From Fidelibacterota bacterium (GTDB lineage Bacteria; Fidelibacterota; Marinisomatia; SCGC-AAA003-L08; D37C17): a stretch of 17,898 bases of DNA. Position 1 is the stretch's first letter. Each line of letters opens with the position of its first letter. Shown one piece after another: positions 1 through 7,301 of the stretch. Both the position numbers and the translations under genes were made by a program. Below the pieces are notes generated by a model. It did no database searches, was not told the origin of the DNA, and saw only the letters and a program-made list of their open reading frames with translations. The stretch is taken from contig JABHHG010000087.1 of the NCBI GenBank assembly GCA_018671635.1, positions 1 to 17,898 of the forward strand. The letters run 5' to 3'.

Positions 1-1507
1 CTACTGAACCAAAACTTAACATGTAGCCTTCTTGCACACAATTATCAGGATCTGTTTCCATGCCACCACATACACCACATGCATCATCAACTAAATCTGA
101 ACCACATGCATTATCACAGCCTGATGGACCAGACTCAAAACAACCACAGCCTAAATCATCAGAACCGTCTCCACCACATACTCCACAGGCATCGTCAACT
201 AGATCTGAACCACAAGTGTTATCACATCCTGATGGATATTCACATGAGCCACTATCTGTATTTGCCTCAGGATTATAATTACACGCGGACTCATCAATAC
301 ATCCAAACACGGGTACTTCAGGGCAATTATCACAAGTTTCGAGGCAAGATTCAAAAATAGGAACACCACCAAATACAAAATCACATCCAAGCGCTGCTAC
401 TGCACCTGCACAGCCACCAAAAGCCGCCAGAGCATCATTGTCATCCGCACAATCATTGGGATCAGCTAGAATAACCTCAGATACAGACTGGATAATATCA
501 CCAAAATTCCCCGTACCTGTGCCCCATGCTAATTCAGTTGCATATTCCATCTGTACAGACTCACGCCAAACTTTTACTACTACTGAATTTCCTTCAACAA
601 ATCCTGAAAATTGAGCTCCACCAAATGCACATAAATCATTAGAACCTATACTTACTATATTAAGTTGAACGCCATCCCAGACCCCTGCACCAACTAATAA
701 TTCACCTATTTGATTTGAACAATCATTATAATTTGTGATAGCAGCAGCATCGAAAATACCAATCTCATCTCCTATTTCTAAATTTGTAATTGAATCAGAT
801 AAAATAGTTAATTGACTATTACCTGTTGGTTCAAGGTTTACTGAATAATAAGAGTCAGCACATGAAGATCCATCTCCACCACATATTCCGCAGGCATCAT
901 CTACTAAATCTGAACCACAAGTGTTATCACAGCCTGATGGGCCATCTTCGTCACAACCACAACCTAGGTCCGCAGCGCTACCACCACATTCACCGGCACA
1001 ATCAAATTCTACTACGCAATTACCATCACAGTCATAATTATCCATTGCATACTCACAAGAACCATCATCTTCGTCTGCATCACCGTTGTAGTTACATGCT
1101 AAATCATCAGTACAACCAGCAATTGAATTATCTTCTACATATTCAAAATCAATAGAACTTCCTGAAGCATTAGAAAATACAATATCTGATAGCCCAGTGG
1201 GGTTAGCATTTAATATTAGATTTAATAAAACTCCATTCCCAGCTGAAATGGTCGAAGCAGTTAATGAAAAGCCCAAAACAGTTGAACCTGATGCAGAAAT
1301 CATAAATCCATTATCCGTAGCATCACCTCCACTAGCACTATTTATAGTTGCGCCATCTACATCAAATTGAAAACCGCCAATAGCCAAATCACTATTATAG
1401 TTTACACTCCATACTCCATCCCCTTCATCTGAAAGTGAAATTGTATTCTGTGCAAACGTAAAAGTTAAACAGGCCAGTATATATAATAATCGTTTTGCAG
1501 TAATCAT
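1..1507 (-). CDS. Secreted cysteine-rich repeat protein, C-terminal part cut by the window edge
   Basis: Reading the minus strand from an ATG at 1507 gives 502 uninterrupted codons running off the left edge. Residues 1-19 form a signal peptide (K5-R6, hydrophobic core, probable cut after FTFA). Residues about 21-125 form an all-beta domain (GGFQFDVDG; STVLGFSLTASTISAGNGVL) resembling cohesin-like domains of marine FCB surface proteins. Cysteine-rich segments follow at about 131-216 and 403-482, with GC(T/I)DxxACNYN and CDNxCGSDLVDDACGxCGG motifs and many Asp/Gly. Between them, about 217-370, lies a second beta-rich domain (LEIGDEIGIFD, ELLVGAGVWDG). The role is unknown; such proteins are usually exported surface proteins, often carrying a C-terminal sorting domain, which would lie outside the window. 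An AAGGG about 10 bases before the ATG can serve as ribosome site. The open frame and signal peptide make the gene secure; the function is not. Confidence 0.88.
   Translation of the reverse strand, partial: MITAKRLLYILACLTFTFAQNTISLSDEGDGVWSVNYNSDLAIGGFQFDVDGATINSASGGDATDNGFMISASGSTVLGFSLTASTISAGNGVLLNLILNANPTGLSDIVFSNASGSSIDFEYVEDNSIAGCTDDLACNYNGDADEDDGSCEYAMDNYDCDGNCVVEFDCAGECGGSAADLGCGCDEDGPSGCDNTCGSDLVDDACGICGGDGSSCADSYYSVNLEPTGNSQLTILSDSITNLEIGDEIGIFDAAAITNYNDCSNQIGELLVGAGVWDGVQLNIVSIGSNDLCAFGGAQFSGFVEGNSVVVKVWRESVQMEYATELAWGTGTGNFGDIIQSVSEVILADPNDCADDNDALAAFGGCAGAVAALGCDFVFGGVPIFESCLETCDNCPEVPVFGCIDESACNYNPEANTDSGSCEYPSGCDNTCGSDLVDDACGVCGGDGSDDLGCGCFESGPSGCDNACGSDLVDDACGVCGGMETDPDNCVQEGYMLSFGSV
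62..127 (-). repeat. Cysteine-rich 22-codon repeat, copy 3
   Basis: Encodes residues 461-482 of the secreted protein (PSGCDNACGSDLVDDACGVCGG). It is the third copy of a 66-bp unit and lies 42 bp from copy 2. The four cysteines are evenly spaced and probably form disulfides after export. Confidence 0.85.
170..235 (-). repeat. Cysteine-rich 22-codon repeat, copy 2
   Basis: Encodes residues 425-446 (PSGCDNTCGSDLVDDACGVC, then GG). By direct comparison it matches copy 1 (875-940) at 60 of 66 bases, and five of the six differences are silent. Such conservation suggests recent duplication or gene conversion, or selection on the protein. Confidence 0.85.
875..940 (-). repeat. Cysteine-rich 22-codon repeat, copy 1
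   Basis: Encodes residues 190-211 (PSGCDNTCGSDLVDDACGIC, then GG). It is followed by DGSSC and then the second beta-rich domain. It lies about 640 bp from copy 2, so the unit has been reused on both sides of a globular domain. Confidence 0.85.
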
Positions 1508-1551
1508 GAGGAATAATCCCTTCTTCTGTTAATATTAAGTAATTGGAGGTT

Positions 1552-1569
1552 TTGGCCAGATTGGCAAGA
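1552..1569. repeat. Tandem 9-bp imperfect direct repeat in the leader
   Basis: The plus strand reads TTGGCCAGA directly followed by TTGGCAAGA, differing at one base. It lies in the untranslated leader of the cysteine-rich gene, about 45 bp before its ATG. It could be a protein or RNA binding element or chance; nothing else in the sequence decides. Confidence 0.35.
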
Positions 1570-1699
1570 TAAAATTTGACGTAGGGGATTTGGGAATAGT
1601 TTTACTCTTAAGCTTAAATTGAACTTATCCATCAATATAACCCCTTCTATTTTGTAAGGTTTCTACTTTAAAAATTTACCCAGCTACAAATATGTTTTG

Positions 1700-1717
1700 A
1701 TGTAACAATATGTAACA
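1700..1717. promoter_or_regulatory. Paired 8-bp direct repeats at the promoter (candidate operator)
   Basis: The plus strand has ATGTAACA at 1700-1707 and again at 1710-1717, a perfect repeat with a 10-bp period, one turn of the helix. The second copy touches the -10 hexamer and the first covers the expected transcription start. This is where a repressor would bind, but no regulator is encoded nearby and the assignment is inference. Confidence 0.35.
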
Positions 1718-1746
1718 TTATCATAGAAATTTAGGGCCATTGTCAA
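1717..1746 (-). promoter_or_regulatory. Sigma-70-like promoter of the cysteine-rich gene
   Basis: On the minus strand a perfect TTGACA (1741-1746) is followed after 18 bp by GATAAT (1717-1722), five of six matches to the -10 consensus. It lies just after dprA and points at the ATG at 1507, implying an untranslated leader of about 200 bases. I saw no convincing riboswitch in that leader (1508-1710). It is the best-looking promoter in the window, though A+T-rich DNA gives chance -10 matches. Confidence 0.55.
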
Positions 1747-1770
1747 AAAATCTAATTGATATATATCACA

Positions 1771-2841
1771 TTAAACTAAAGAGAAGCATTTTCCTGGATG
1801 TTGATAGATCACATTTTTCAATTCTAGAGAGAGTAATATACTCAACACCTGTGGAGAATCCATATCTAATTTAAGACATAGTTTATCAATATGGATGGGA
1901 TTATTATCTAATAAGTTAACTACTTTTTTTTCTAAATCTGAAAGATCTGTAAACAGGGTTGTTTGGGTTGAATTAGATTCAATATTATACTCTATTAAAA
2001 TATCTTCTGCATCCATTATTAATTTTGCCCCATTTTGAATGAGTTTATGAGTCCCAAAAGATTGCTTCGAATCCGCATGCCCCGGCAATGCAAATACATC
2101 GCGGTTTTGGTCTAGCGCACTATATGCAGTGATGAGTGCGCCACTCTTTTTACCGGCCTCAATCACCACCACTCCTTTTGATAGCCCCGAAATTATTCGA
2201 TTTCGTTTTGGGAAGTTCATCGCATTTGGTTTTGTGCCAGGAACAAACTCTGTTAAAAGTGCACCATGCTCAAGAATGGTTTTTTGTAATTTCTTATTTT
2301 CAAGGGGATAACAAACATCTAATCCGGTTCCCAAGACTGCAACGGTAGGTGATTTATGCTCAATGCAAATGGTATGAGAAATTGTATCTACTCCTCGCGC
2401 AAAACCACTAATAATCGAAATGTTCTTATGAATAAGTGATTCGGTAATTTTTGCGGTCATTCGCTTTCCATATGCTGAAACGGACCGAGTGCCCACAATA
2501 CCAATTTTCAAACTGTCTTGAGGAATCTTACCCTTTACAAAAATACCAATAGGGGCATCATAAATCATTTTTAACAATTGTGGATATTCATCGGAATCGT
2601 ATGATAAGTATTCTCCACCCAATTCTAAGGTTTTGTCTAAAGCAATTCGTCCAAAGTCTTCATCAAGGCCAACAATATGTTGAGCCATCTCATGAGTTAT
2701 ACCCTTTATTTGCTTTAAATCTAATACGGAAAGATGGGATAAATCTTCTAATTTTGGAAATTGGCGGAGAATCTCACGGATTCGTCGGGGGCCAATCCCC
2801 TTAACATTAGTTAGGCTTATGAGTTGATGGTTGGGAATCAT
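1771..2841 (-). CDS. dprA: DNA processing protein DprA (Smf)
   Basis: DprA binds incoming single-stranded DNA in the cytoplasm and loads RecA onto it during natural transformation. The 356 residues show an N-terminal helix-hairpin-helix (VKGIGPRRI, 13-21), then the Rossmann-like DprA core with GIVGTRSVSAYG (114-125), SGFARGVDTISH (145-156), VLGTGLDVCYP (169-179) and the family signature FPKRNRIISGLS (210-221). The last 60 or so residues fit the C-terminal winged-helix domain of DprA. Length and domain order are normal. The ATG lies 35 bp inside the end of obg, so translation is probably coupled. DprA also occurs in non-transformable species, but with comEA and pilus-like genes in the same window a role in DNA uptake is likely. 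Identity is firm. Confidence 0.96.
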   Translation of the reverse strand: MIPNHQLISLTNVKGIGPRRIREILRQFPKLEDLSHLSVLDLKQIKGITHEMAQHIVGLDEDFGRIALDKTLELGGEYLSYDSDEYPQLLKMIYDAPIGIFVKGKIPQDSLKIGIVGTRSVSAYGKRMTAKITESLIHKNISIISGFARGVDTISHTICIEHKSPTVAVLGTGLDVCYPLENKKLQKTILEHGALLTEFVPGTKPNAMNFPKRNRIISGLSKGVVVIEAGKKSGALITAYSALDQNRDVFALPGHADSKQSFGTHKLIQNGAKLIMDAEDILIEYNIESNSTQTTLFTDLSDLEKKVVNLLDNNPIHIDKLCLKLDMDSPQVLSILLSLELKNVIYQHPGKCFSLV

Positions 2842-3820
2842 GTTGGGATACGAGTAATTTTGATATTTTGATAATGGCTGTGTCTAAATTTGATCGACTA
2901 ACTGAAGATATTCGAATGGTATCAATATCAGGAAGATCCTGATCATCTATAAATTCATCCATGGTAGCATCTAGTTTTGTAATTAATAATAGACTGGGGC
3001 GAGTGTTCAACTCAGAGTCATGTCTTTCCAATTCAGTTCTGAGAATTTCATACTGTTCTTTAATGTTTTCGGATGTTCCATCTACCAAAAATATCAACAC
3101 ACGGGTACGTTCAACATGACGTAAAAATTGACTTCCTAATCCTTTGCCTTCTGCGGCTCCCTCAATTAATCCAGGGATATCAGCCATGACGAAAGAATTA
3201 TAATCCCCATATTTAATAATACCCAAATTAGGGGCCAATGTGGTAAATGGATAATCGGCAATTTTGGGGCGCGCATTTGAAATGGCAGCAATTAATGTAG
3301 ATTTTCCTGCATTGGGGAAGCCAACCAACCCAACATCTGCCATGACTTTTAATTCTAAATTTACAATGAGCGATTCACCTAATTGACCATCATTTGCAAC
3401 TCTGGGAGCAGTCTGGTTTTGAGTTTTAAATCGAGCATTCCCAAAACCGCCATTACCGCCTTTACAAATGGTAAACATTTCACCATACTCAGTCATATCC
3501 ACAATCACTTGCTCGGTCTCAGCATTTTTCACGGTAGTGCCAGCAGGGACTAAAAGAATTAAATCTTTGCCACTTTTCCCATGCATGTTCTTGCCCAAAC
3601 CATGCTGACCTCGCTCCGCTTTACAATGACGCTTATAAGATACATCTTGCAATGTGGTTAATTGGATATCAACTTGTAGAATTATAGAGCCTCCCTTTCC
3701 ACCATCTCCTCCACAAGGTCCACCTTGTGCACGAAATTTTTCACGAAGGAATGCAATACATCCATGACCGCCATCGCCGGCTTTCAAATGAATTTTTGCT
3801 TTATCTATAAATTTAATCAT
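2807..3820 (-). CDS. obgE: GTPase Obg/CgtA
   Basis: Essential GTPase associated with 50S ribosome assembly and stress signalling. Residues 1 to about 158 are the glycine-rich Obg fold (AGDGGHGC, GGPCGGDGGKGG, GGNGGFGNARF). The G domain has G1 GFPNAGKST (167-175), switch I YPFTT (190-194), G3 DIPGLIEGA (214-222) and a G4 reading TKLD (281-284), where NKxD is usual. At 337 residues it ends shortly after the G domain and lacks the C-terminal OCT domain of some homologues, which is common. It begins 29 bp after icd, just past a hairpin that may terminate icd transcripts, and no clear Shine-Dalgarno precedes its ATG. It overlaps dprA by 35 bp. Confidence 0.96.
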   Translation of the reverse strand: MIKFIDKAKIHLKAGDGGHGCIAFLREKFRAQGGPCGGDGGKGGSIILQVDIQLTTLQDVSYKRHCKAERGQHGLGKNMHGKSGKDLILLVPAGTTVKNAETEQVIVDMTEYGEMFTICKGGNGGFGNARFKTQNQTAPRVANDGQLGESLIVNLELKVMADVGLVGFPNAGKSTLIAAISNARPKIADYPFTTLAPNLGIIKYGDYNSFVMADIPGLIEGAAEGKGLGSQFLRHVERTRVLIFLVDGTSENIKEQYEILRTELERHDSELNTRPSLLLITKLDATMDEFIDDQDLPDIDTIRISSVSRSNLDTAIIKISKLLVSQHDSQPSTHKPN

Positions 3821-3849
3821 AAAAATGAAAGATGGGCCAAGCCCTCTTT
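3821..3849 (-). terminator. Putative intrinsic terminator after icd
   Basis: Directly after the icd TAA the minus strand reads AAAGA-GGGC, loop TTG, GCCC-A-TCTTT (3828-3849), a nine-pair stem with one bulged A, followed by CATTTTT. This fits a rho-independent terminator or attenuator. It fills the whole icd-obg gap and its T-tract abuts the obg ATG, so it must be leaky or obg must have its own promoter inside icd. Confidence 0.55.
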
Positions 3850-5148
3850 TTACATATTCTCTATCAGTGCATCACCAAACTCTGAACACTTTAGAAGGGT
3901 TGCAACCTCCATTAATCGTTCAAAATCATAAGTAACTCTTTTTTGATTGATCGTCTTATTCATGGATTCAACTATCATATCTGCAGCATCATTCCACCCC
4001 ATATAACGAAGCATCATTTCACCTGATAAAATCACAGAACCAGGATTCACTTTATCTTGTCCCGCATATTTTGGTGCCGTACCGTGAGTAGCTTCAAAGA
4101 TAGCTTTACCCGTAATGTAATTCAAATTCCCACCGGGAGAAATTCCAATTCCACCCACTTGTGCAGCCAATGCATCAGAAATATAATCACCATTCAAATT
4201 CATGGTAGCAATCACATCATATTCTTTAGGGCGAAGTAAAATTTGTTGAAGGAAAGCATCTGCAATCACATCTTTCACAATTACTTTTCCTTCAGCAACT
4301 GCATCATTCTGTGCCTTTTCAGCAGCATCTTTTCCCTTTTCTTCCGCAAGCCGACCATACTGTGCCCATGTGAATGTTTTATCTGAGAATTTAGATTCTG
4401 CAATTTCATAACCCCAGGTTTTAAATCCACCTTCCGTGTACTTCATAATATTTCCCTTATGGACAAGGGTAACACTTTTTCGTTTTTCTTTAATGGCATA
4501 TTTAATGGCATCCCAAACGAGTCTCTGAGTACCCTCTTTTGAAATCGGTTTGATACCTATACCAACCGTTTTTGGAAAACGGATTCGTGAAAATCTTTCA
4601 CCAAAATTAGCTTTCATTAAATCAAGAAATCGAGTTACTTCTTCTGAGCCCGCTTCAAATTCAATTCCTGCATAAATATCTTCTGTGTTTTCACGGAAAA
4701 TACACATTTCAATGGCACCGGGATTTTTCACCGGTGAAGGAACGCCTTCATACCATCTCACTGGACGCAAACAAACATAAAGATCTAACTTTTGACGTAA
4801 TGCCACGTTAATAGAGGTAATACCGCCACCCACAGGTGTGGTTAACGGCCCCTTAATCGCCACTAAATATTCATTTATTATATCTAAAGTTTCTTGCGGA
4901 AGCCATGTATTTTCACCATAGACATCATTAGATTTTTCTCCAGCATACACTTCCATCCAATGGATTTTTCGTTTACCATTGTATGCTTTTTCTACAGCAG
5001 AATCTAATACACGTACAGCTGATGCCCAAATATCTGGACCAATTCCATCACCTTCTATAAATGGAATAATTGGATTATTGGGAACATTAAAAGCTCCATT
5101 TTCCATTGTAATTTTTTGTCCCTGTGCTGGAACTATAACTTTACTCAT
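3850..5148 (-). CDS. icd: NADP-dependent isocitrate dehydrogenase
   Basis: Oxidatively decarboxylates isocitrate to 2-oxoglutarate in the TCA cycle, producing NADPH. With the start at 5148 the protein has 432 residues, near the E. coli Icd length. PFIEGDGIGPDIW (29-41) starts the dimeric Icd fold; GPLTTPVGGGITSINVALRQ (100-119) carries the substrate-binding Ser112, equivalent to the AceK-phosphorylated serine in E. coli; ATHGTAPKYAGQDKVNPGS holds the Lys-Tyr pair that marks NADP preference. An upstream in-frame ATG at 5220 would add 24 residues unlike the family. The 5148 ATG has a strong AAGGAAGG eight bases ahead and overlaps the FmdB gene by 8 bp, so I prefer it. A hairpin follows the stop. 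Confidence 0.96.
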   Translation of the reverse strand: MSKVIVPAQGQKITMENGAFNVPNNPIIPFIEGDGIGPDIWASAVRVLDSAVEKAYNGKRKIHWMEVYAGEKSNDVYGENTWLPQETLDIINEYLVAIKGPLTTPVGGGITSINVALRQKLDLYVCLRPVRWYEGVPSPVKNPGAIEMCIFRENTEDIYAGIEFEAGSEEVTRFLDLMKANFGERFSRIRFPKTVGIGIKPISKEGTQRLVWDAIKYAIKEKRKSVTLVHKGNIMKYTEGGFKTWGYEIAESKFSDKTFTWAQYGRLAEEKGKDAAEKAQNDAVAEGKVIVKDVIADAFLQQILLRPKEYDVIATMNLNGDYISDALAAQVGGIGISPGGNLNYITGKAIFEATHGTAPKYAGQDKVNPGSVILSGEMMLRYMGWNDAADMIVESMNKTINQKRVTYDFERLMEVATLLKCSEFGDALIENM

Positions 5149-5392
5149 TTTTACTACCTTCCTTTGTTGTGCTTTCGGTAGGAGTTGATTCAGTTTTTTT
5201 GGATGTACCTGACTTTCCATAATCGGTTAAATAAAAACCTGATCCTTTAAAAATCATTCCTGAACCACCACTAATAATTCTTCTTACTTTTCCCTCACAT
5301 CGAGGGCATTCTTCGATTGAATCATCACTCATTTTTTGAAAAGCTGAAAACTGATGTTTGCAATCAATACCTTTATAATTATATGTTGGCAT
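5141..5392 (-). CDS. Small FmdB-type zinc-ribbon protein with a lost cysteine
   Basis: An 83-residue protein starting MPTYNYKGIDCKHQF, the hallmark start of the FmdB/CxxC_CxxC_SSSS family of small zinc ribbons, whose biochemical role is mostly unknown. The usual ligands are a CxxC near residue 8 and a second CPxC. Here the second pair is intact (C29-P-R-C32) but the first cysteine is Gly8, leaving only C11. SGGSGMIFKGSGFYLTDY matches the conserved middle. The tail from about residue 60 is a low-complexity Ser/Thr/Lys/Glu run. An upstream in-frame ATG at 5416 would add eight residues; the family always begins MPxYxY, so 5392 is chosen. It overlaps pta by 14 bp and icd by 8 bp, so it is probably co-translated with them. 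Confidence 0.82.
   Translation of the reverse strand: MPTYNYKGIDCKHQFSAFQKMSDDSIEECPRCEGKVRRIISGGSGMIFKGSGFYLTDYGKSGTSKKTESTPTESTTKEGSKNE
5157..5164 (-). promoter_or_regulatory. icd: Shine-Dalgarno that sets the icd start
   Basis: AAGGAAGG on the minus strand lies eight bases before the ATG at 5148. It is the strongest ribosome site I noticed in the window and supports MSKVIVPAQG as the true N-terminus rather than the longer frame from 5220. Confidence 0.75.
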
Positions 5393-6305
5393 AAACATCT
5401 TTCTGTAAAGCTGCAATCGCAGTTACTAAAATCATATCATCTACTGAACATCCACGAGAAAGATCATGCACCGGTTTATTCAACCCTTGCAATAGAGGTC
5501 CCCATGCAGAATAACCCGCCAATCTTTCTGTGATTTTATATGCAATATTGCCTGCGTCTAAATTTGGGAAAATCATCACATTTGCATTACCACCTAGTGG
5601 AGAATCTGGTGCTTTTCGAGATGCTATAATTTCATCTACTGCCGTATCAAATTGTAATTCACCATCATGGCAAATACTACCATGTTTATTTGAGAATATC
5701 TTTACCGCATCCGTGACTCGTTTTACACGATAATGGTCAGCACTGCCTTTTGTCGAGAATGATAGAAATGCAATCTTAGGCGTTTCATTTGATAACAATT
5801 CATGAAATTCAGATGCATCTTTTGCGATGGATACCAACTGTTCACTTGTGGGCTCTGGAATAACGCCACAATCTGAAAATGTAAACGCTTTATCTCCATC
5901 GGGTGAAACCATGAAGAATATACTTGATACCCATTTCGAAGAAGGCTTTACGCCTACCATTCTTATTGCCGCTCTAATTACATCACTTGTTGATGTTGAA
6001 GCACCAGCCACTAAACCATCCGCCAAACCATTTGCCACCATGGCCATACCCATATTCAATGGATTTTCTAAAAAATCTTGAAGCTGTGCCTCTGTCCAAT
6101 TCTTAGTAAATTTTAATGTTGAAATTGAATCTATTAAATTAAGAATTGAATCACTTGAATCCCCTACCTCAACAATATTAAATCCCATTTGTAGTAATTC
6201 TCGTTTGGCATCCATTACTCGAGGGTCGCCAATTTCTGGTAAAATCACTCGTGCGCCGGTATCAATACCCTGCTGAATGAGTCTATCTCTAAACTTATTT
6301 GCCAC
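5379..6305 (-). CDS. pta: Phosphate acetyltransferase
   Basis: Interconverts acetyl-CoA and acetyl phosphate in the cytoplasm. The 308 residues correspond to the single-domain PTA_PTB family: DGLVAGASTSTSDVIRAA (96-113), FLSFSTKGSA (180-189), GELQFDTAVDEI (215-226), NVMIFPNLDAGNIAYK (242-257) and GPLLQGLNKPVHDLSRG (269-285). Length is slightly short of the usual 320-330 but all core motifs are present. The start is GTG at 6305, 11 bp inside the end of coaD, with an A/G-rich stretch ahead. No acetate kinase is in the window, so whether it produces acetate or ATP cannot be judged here. A phosphate butyryltransferase is a less likely alternative given the motif match. Confidence 0.93.
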   Translation of the reverse strand: MANKFRDRLIQQGIDTGARVILPEIGDPRVMDAKRELLQMGFNIVEVGDSSDSILNLIDSISTLKFTKNWTEAQLQDFLENPLNMGMAMVANGLADGLVAGASTSTSDVIRAAIRMVGVKPSSKWVSSIFFMVSPDGDKAFTFSDCGVIPEPTSEQLVSIAKDASEFHELLSNETPKIAFLSFSTKGSADHYRVKRVTDAVKIFSNKHGSICHDGELQFDTAVDEIIASRKAPDSPLGGNANVMIFPNLDAGNIAYKITERLAGYSAWGPLLQGLNKPVHDLSRGCSVDDMILVTAIAALQKDVYANI

Positions 6306-6780
6306 TAAAACTTTCTTTCAGAGCGTCTTCTACATGTTGTGGGACATATGCTGAAACATCACCTCCTAACGATGCTACCTCTTTTACAAGGGAAGAACTA
6401 ATATGCGTATATTTTTCATGAGGCATCATAAACACCGTACTAATTTCTTCTTTCAAACTTCTATTCATAAGCGCCATTTTAAATTCAAATTCAAAATCAG
6501 ATAGGGCTCGAAGTCCGCGAATAATGGCATTGGCATTTTTCTCAGCCGCATAGTTCACTAATAAACCCTCAAATAAATCAACTTCAATATTTTTTAAATG
6601 AGTTATAGATTTATTAATCATGGTTATTCTTTCAGATTCAGAAAATAATGCTGAACCTTTCTCGGCATTTCTAGCAACTGCAACAATAATCTTATCAAAT
6701 AATTTCGATGACCGTTCAATAATATCTAAATGTCCATTTGTAATAGGATCATAAGATCCCGGATAAATCGCTATTTTCAT
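6295..6780 (-). CDS. coaD: Phosphopantetheine adenylyltransferase
   Basis: Transfers AMP from ATP to 4'-phosphopantetheine, the penultimate step of coenzyme A synthesis. The 161 residues match bacterial CoaD in length. The nucleotidyltransferase motif is intact as TNGH (14-17) in YPGSYDPITNGHLDII; RGLRALSDFEFEF (88-100) and HISSSLVKEV (126-135) are the other family signatures. It overlaps rsmD by 4 bp in an ATGA junction and pta by 11 bp. The rsmD-coaD pairing is widespread in bacteria, which supports both calls. Confidence 0.97.
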   Translation of the reverse strand: MKIAIYPGSYDPITNGHLDIIERSSKLFDKIIVAVARNAEKGSALFSESERITMINKSITHLKNIEVDLFEGLLVNYAAEKNANAIIRGLRALSDFEFEFKMALMNRSLKEEISTVFMMPHEKYTHISSSLVKEVASLGGDVSAYVPQHVEDALKESFSGK

Positions 6781-7298
6781 GCTTCAGCCCTCCAAAATAC
6801 CACTTGTGTTGAACCATACTTTTTAATTCTTGCAGTGTCATCATCAATTAAGCACCGCTTCATTTCCATACAAAAAATTCCATCATCTTTCAAAAATGGC
6901 TTTATCTTCTCTTTCAACTCTAAATAATCAACTTTTGTATATGGCGGATCCGCAATAATCACATCATATTTCTTTAAATTCATTTTAAGGAATCTACTCA
7001 CATCCATTGCTTTAATTGTAATATCCTCGTCCTTACAAATGATTGCAATATTTTTTTTCAACGTTTCAAGCACTAATCTATTGCTCTCCACAGATGTTAA
7101 TTGACTAGCACCTCGACTCAATGCTTCCAGACCAAGTGTGCCCACACCTGCATATAAGTCTAAAACAGAAGCACCATCAAATGGTTCGAGTATCTGCATC
7201 ATCGATTTTCTCACAACCGCTTGTGTAGGGCGGACATATAAATTCGGAACATCTTGTAACTTCCGCCCTTTATATTTTCCTGATATAATTTTAATCAT
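6777..7298 (-). CDS. rsmD: 16S rRNA (guanine966-N2)-methyltransferase
   Basis: Methylates G966 of 16S rRNA on the small subunit using S-adenosylmethionine. The 173 residues show ISGKYKGRKL (5-14), the RPT motif (23-25), SAM-binding motif I VLDLYAGVGTLGLEALSRGA (45-64), and the catalytic DPPY (117-120). Length is slightly below the family's roughly 185. It starts 3 bp after the PilN-like gene and overlaps coaD by 4 bp. No sign of damage. Confidence 0.95.
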   Translation of the reverse strand: MIKIISGKYKGRKLQDVPNLYVRPTQAVVRKSMMQILEPFDGASVLDLYAGVGTLGLEALSRGASQLTSVESNRLVLETLKKNIAIICKDEDITIKAMDVSRFLKMNLKKYDVIIADPPYTKVDYLELKEKIKPFLKDDGIFCMEMKRCLIDDDTARIKKYGSTQVVFWRAEA

Positions 7299-7301
7299 TA
7301 C

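Noticed and set aside
60..360. Plus-strand open frames rich in His, Pro and Gln at the left end
   Set aside because: They are reverse-strand shadows of the cysteine repeats (Cys and Gly codons read backwards) and overlap a longer minus-strand frame with a signal peptide.
826..1155. Plus-strand 109-codon frame rich in His, Asn and Leu
   Set aside because: It is antisense to the cysteine-rich gene, has low-complexity composition and resembles no protein family.
1745..1768. Palindrome TGATATATATCA followed by six T bases after dprA
   Set aside because: The hairpin would have only four A/T-rich pairs and sits six bases from the T-run; the T-run is also part of the promoter region. Too weak to call a terminator.
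5149..5220. N-terminal extension of Icd from the ATG at 5220
   Set aside because: The 24 extra residues are unlike Icd, overlap the FmdB-type gene heavily, and the internal ATG at 5148 has a strong Shine-Dalgarno.
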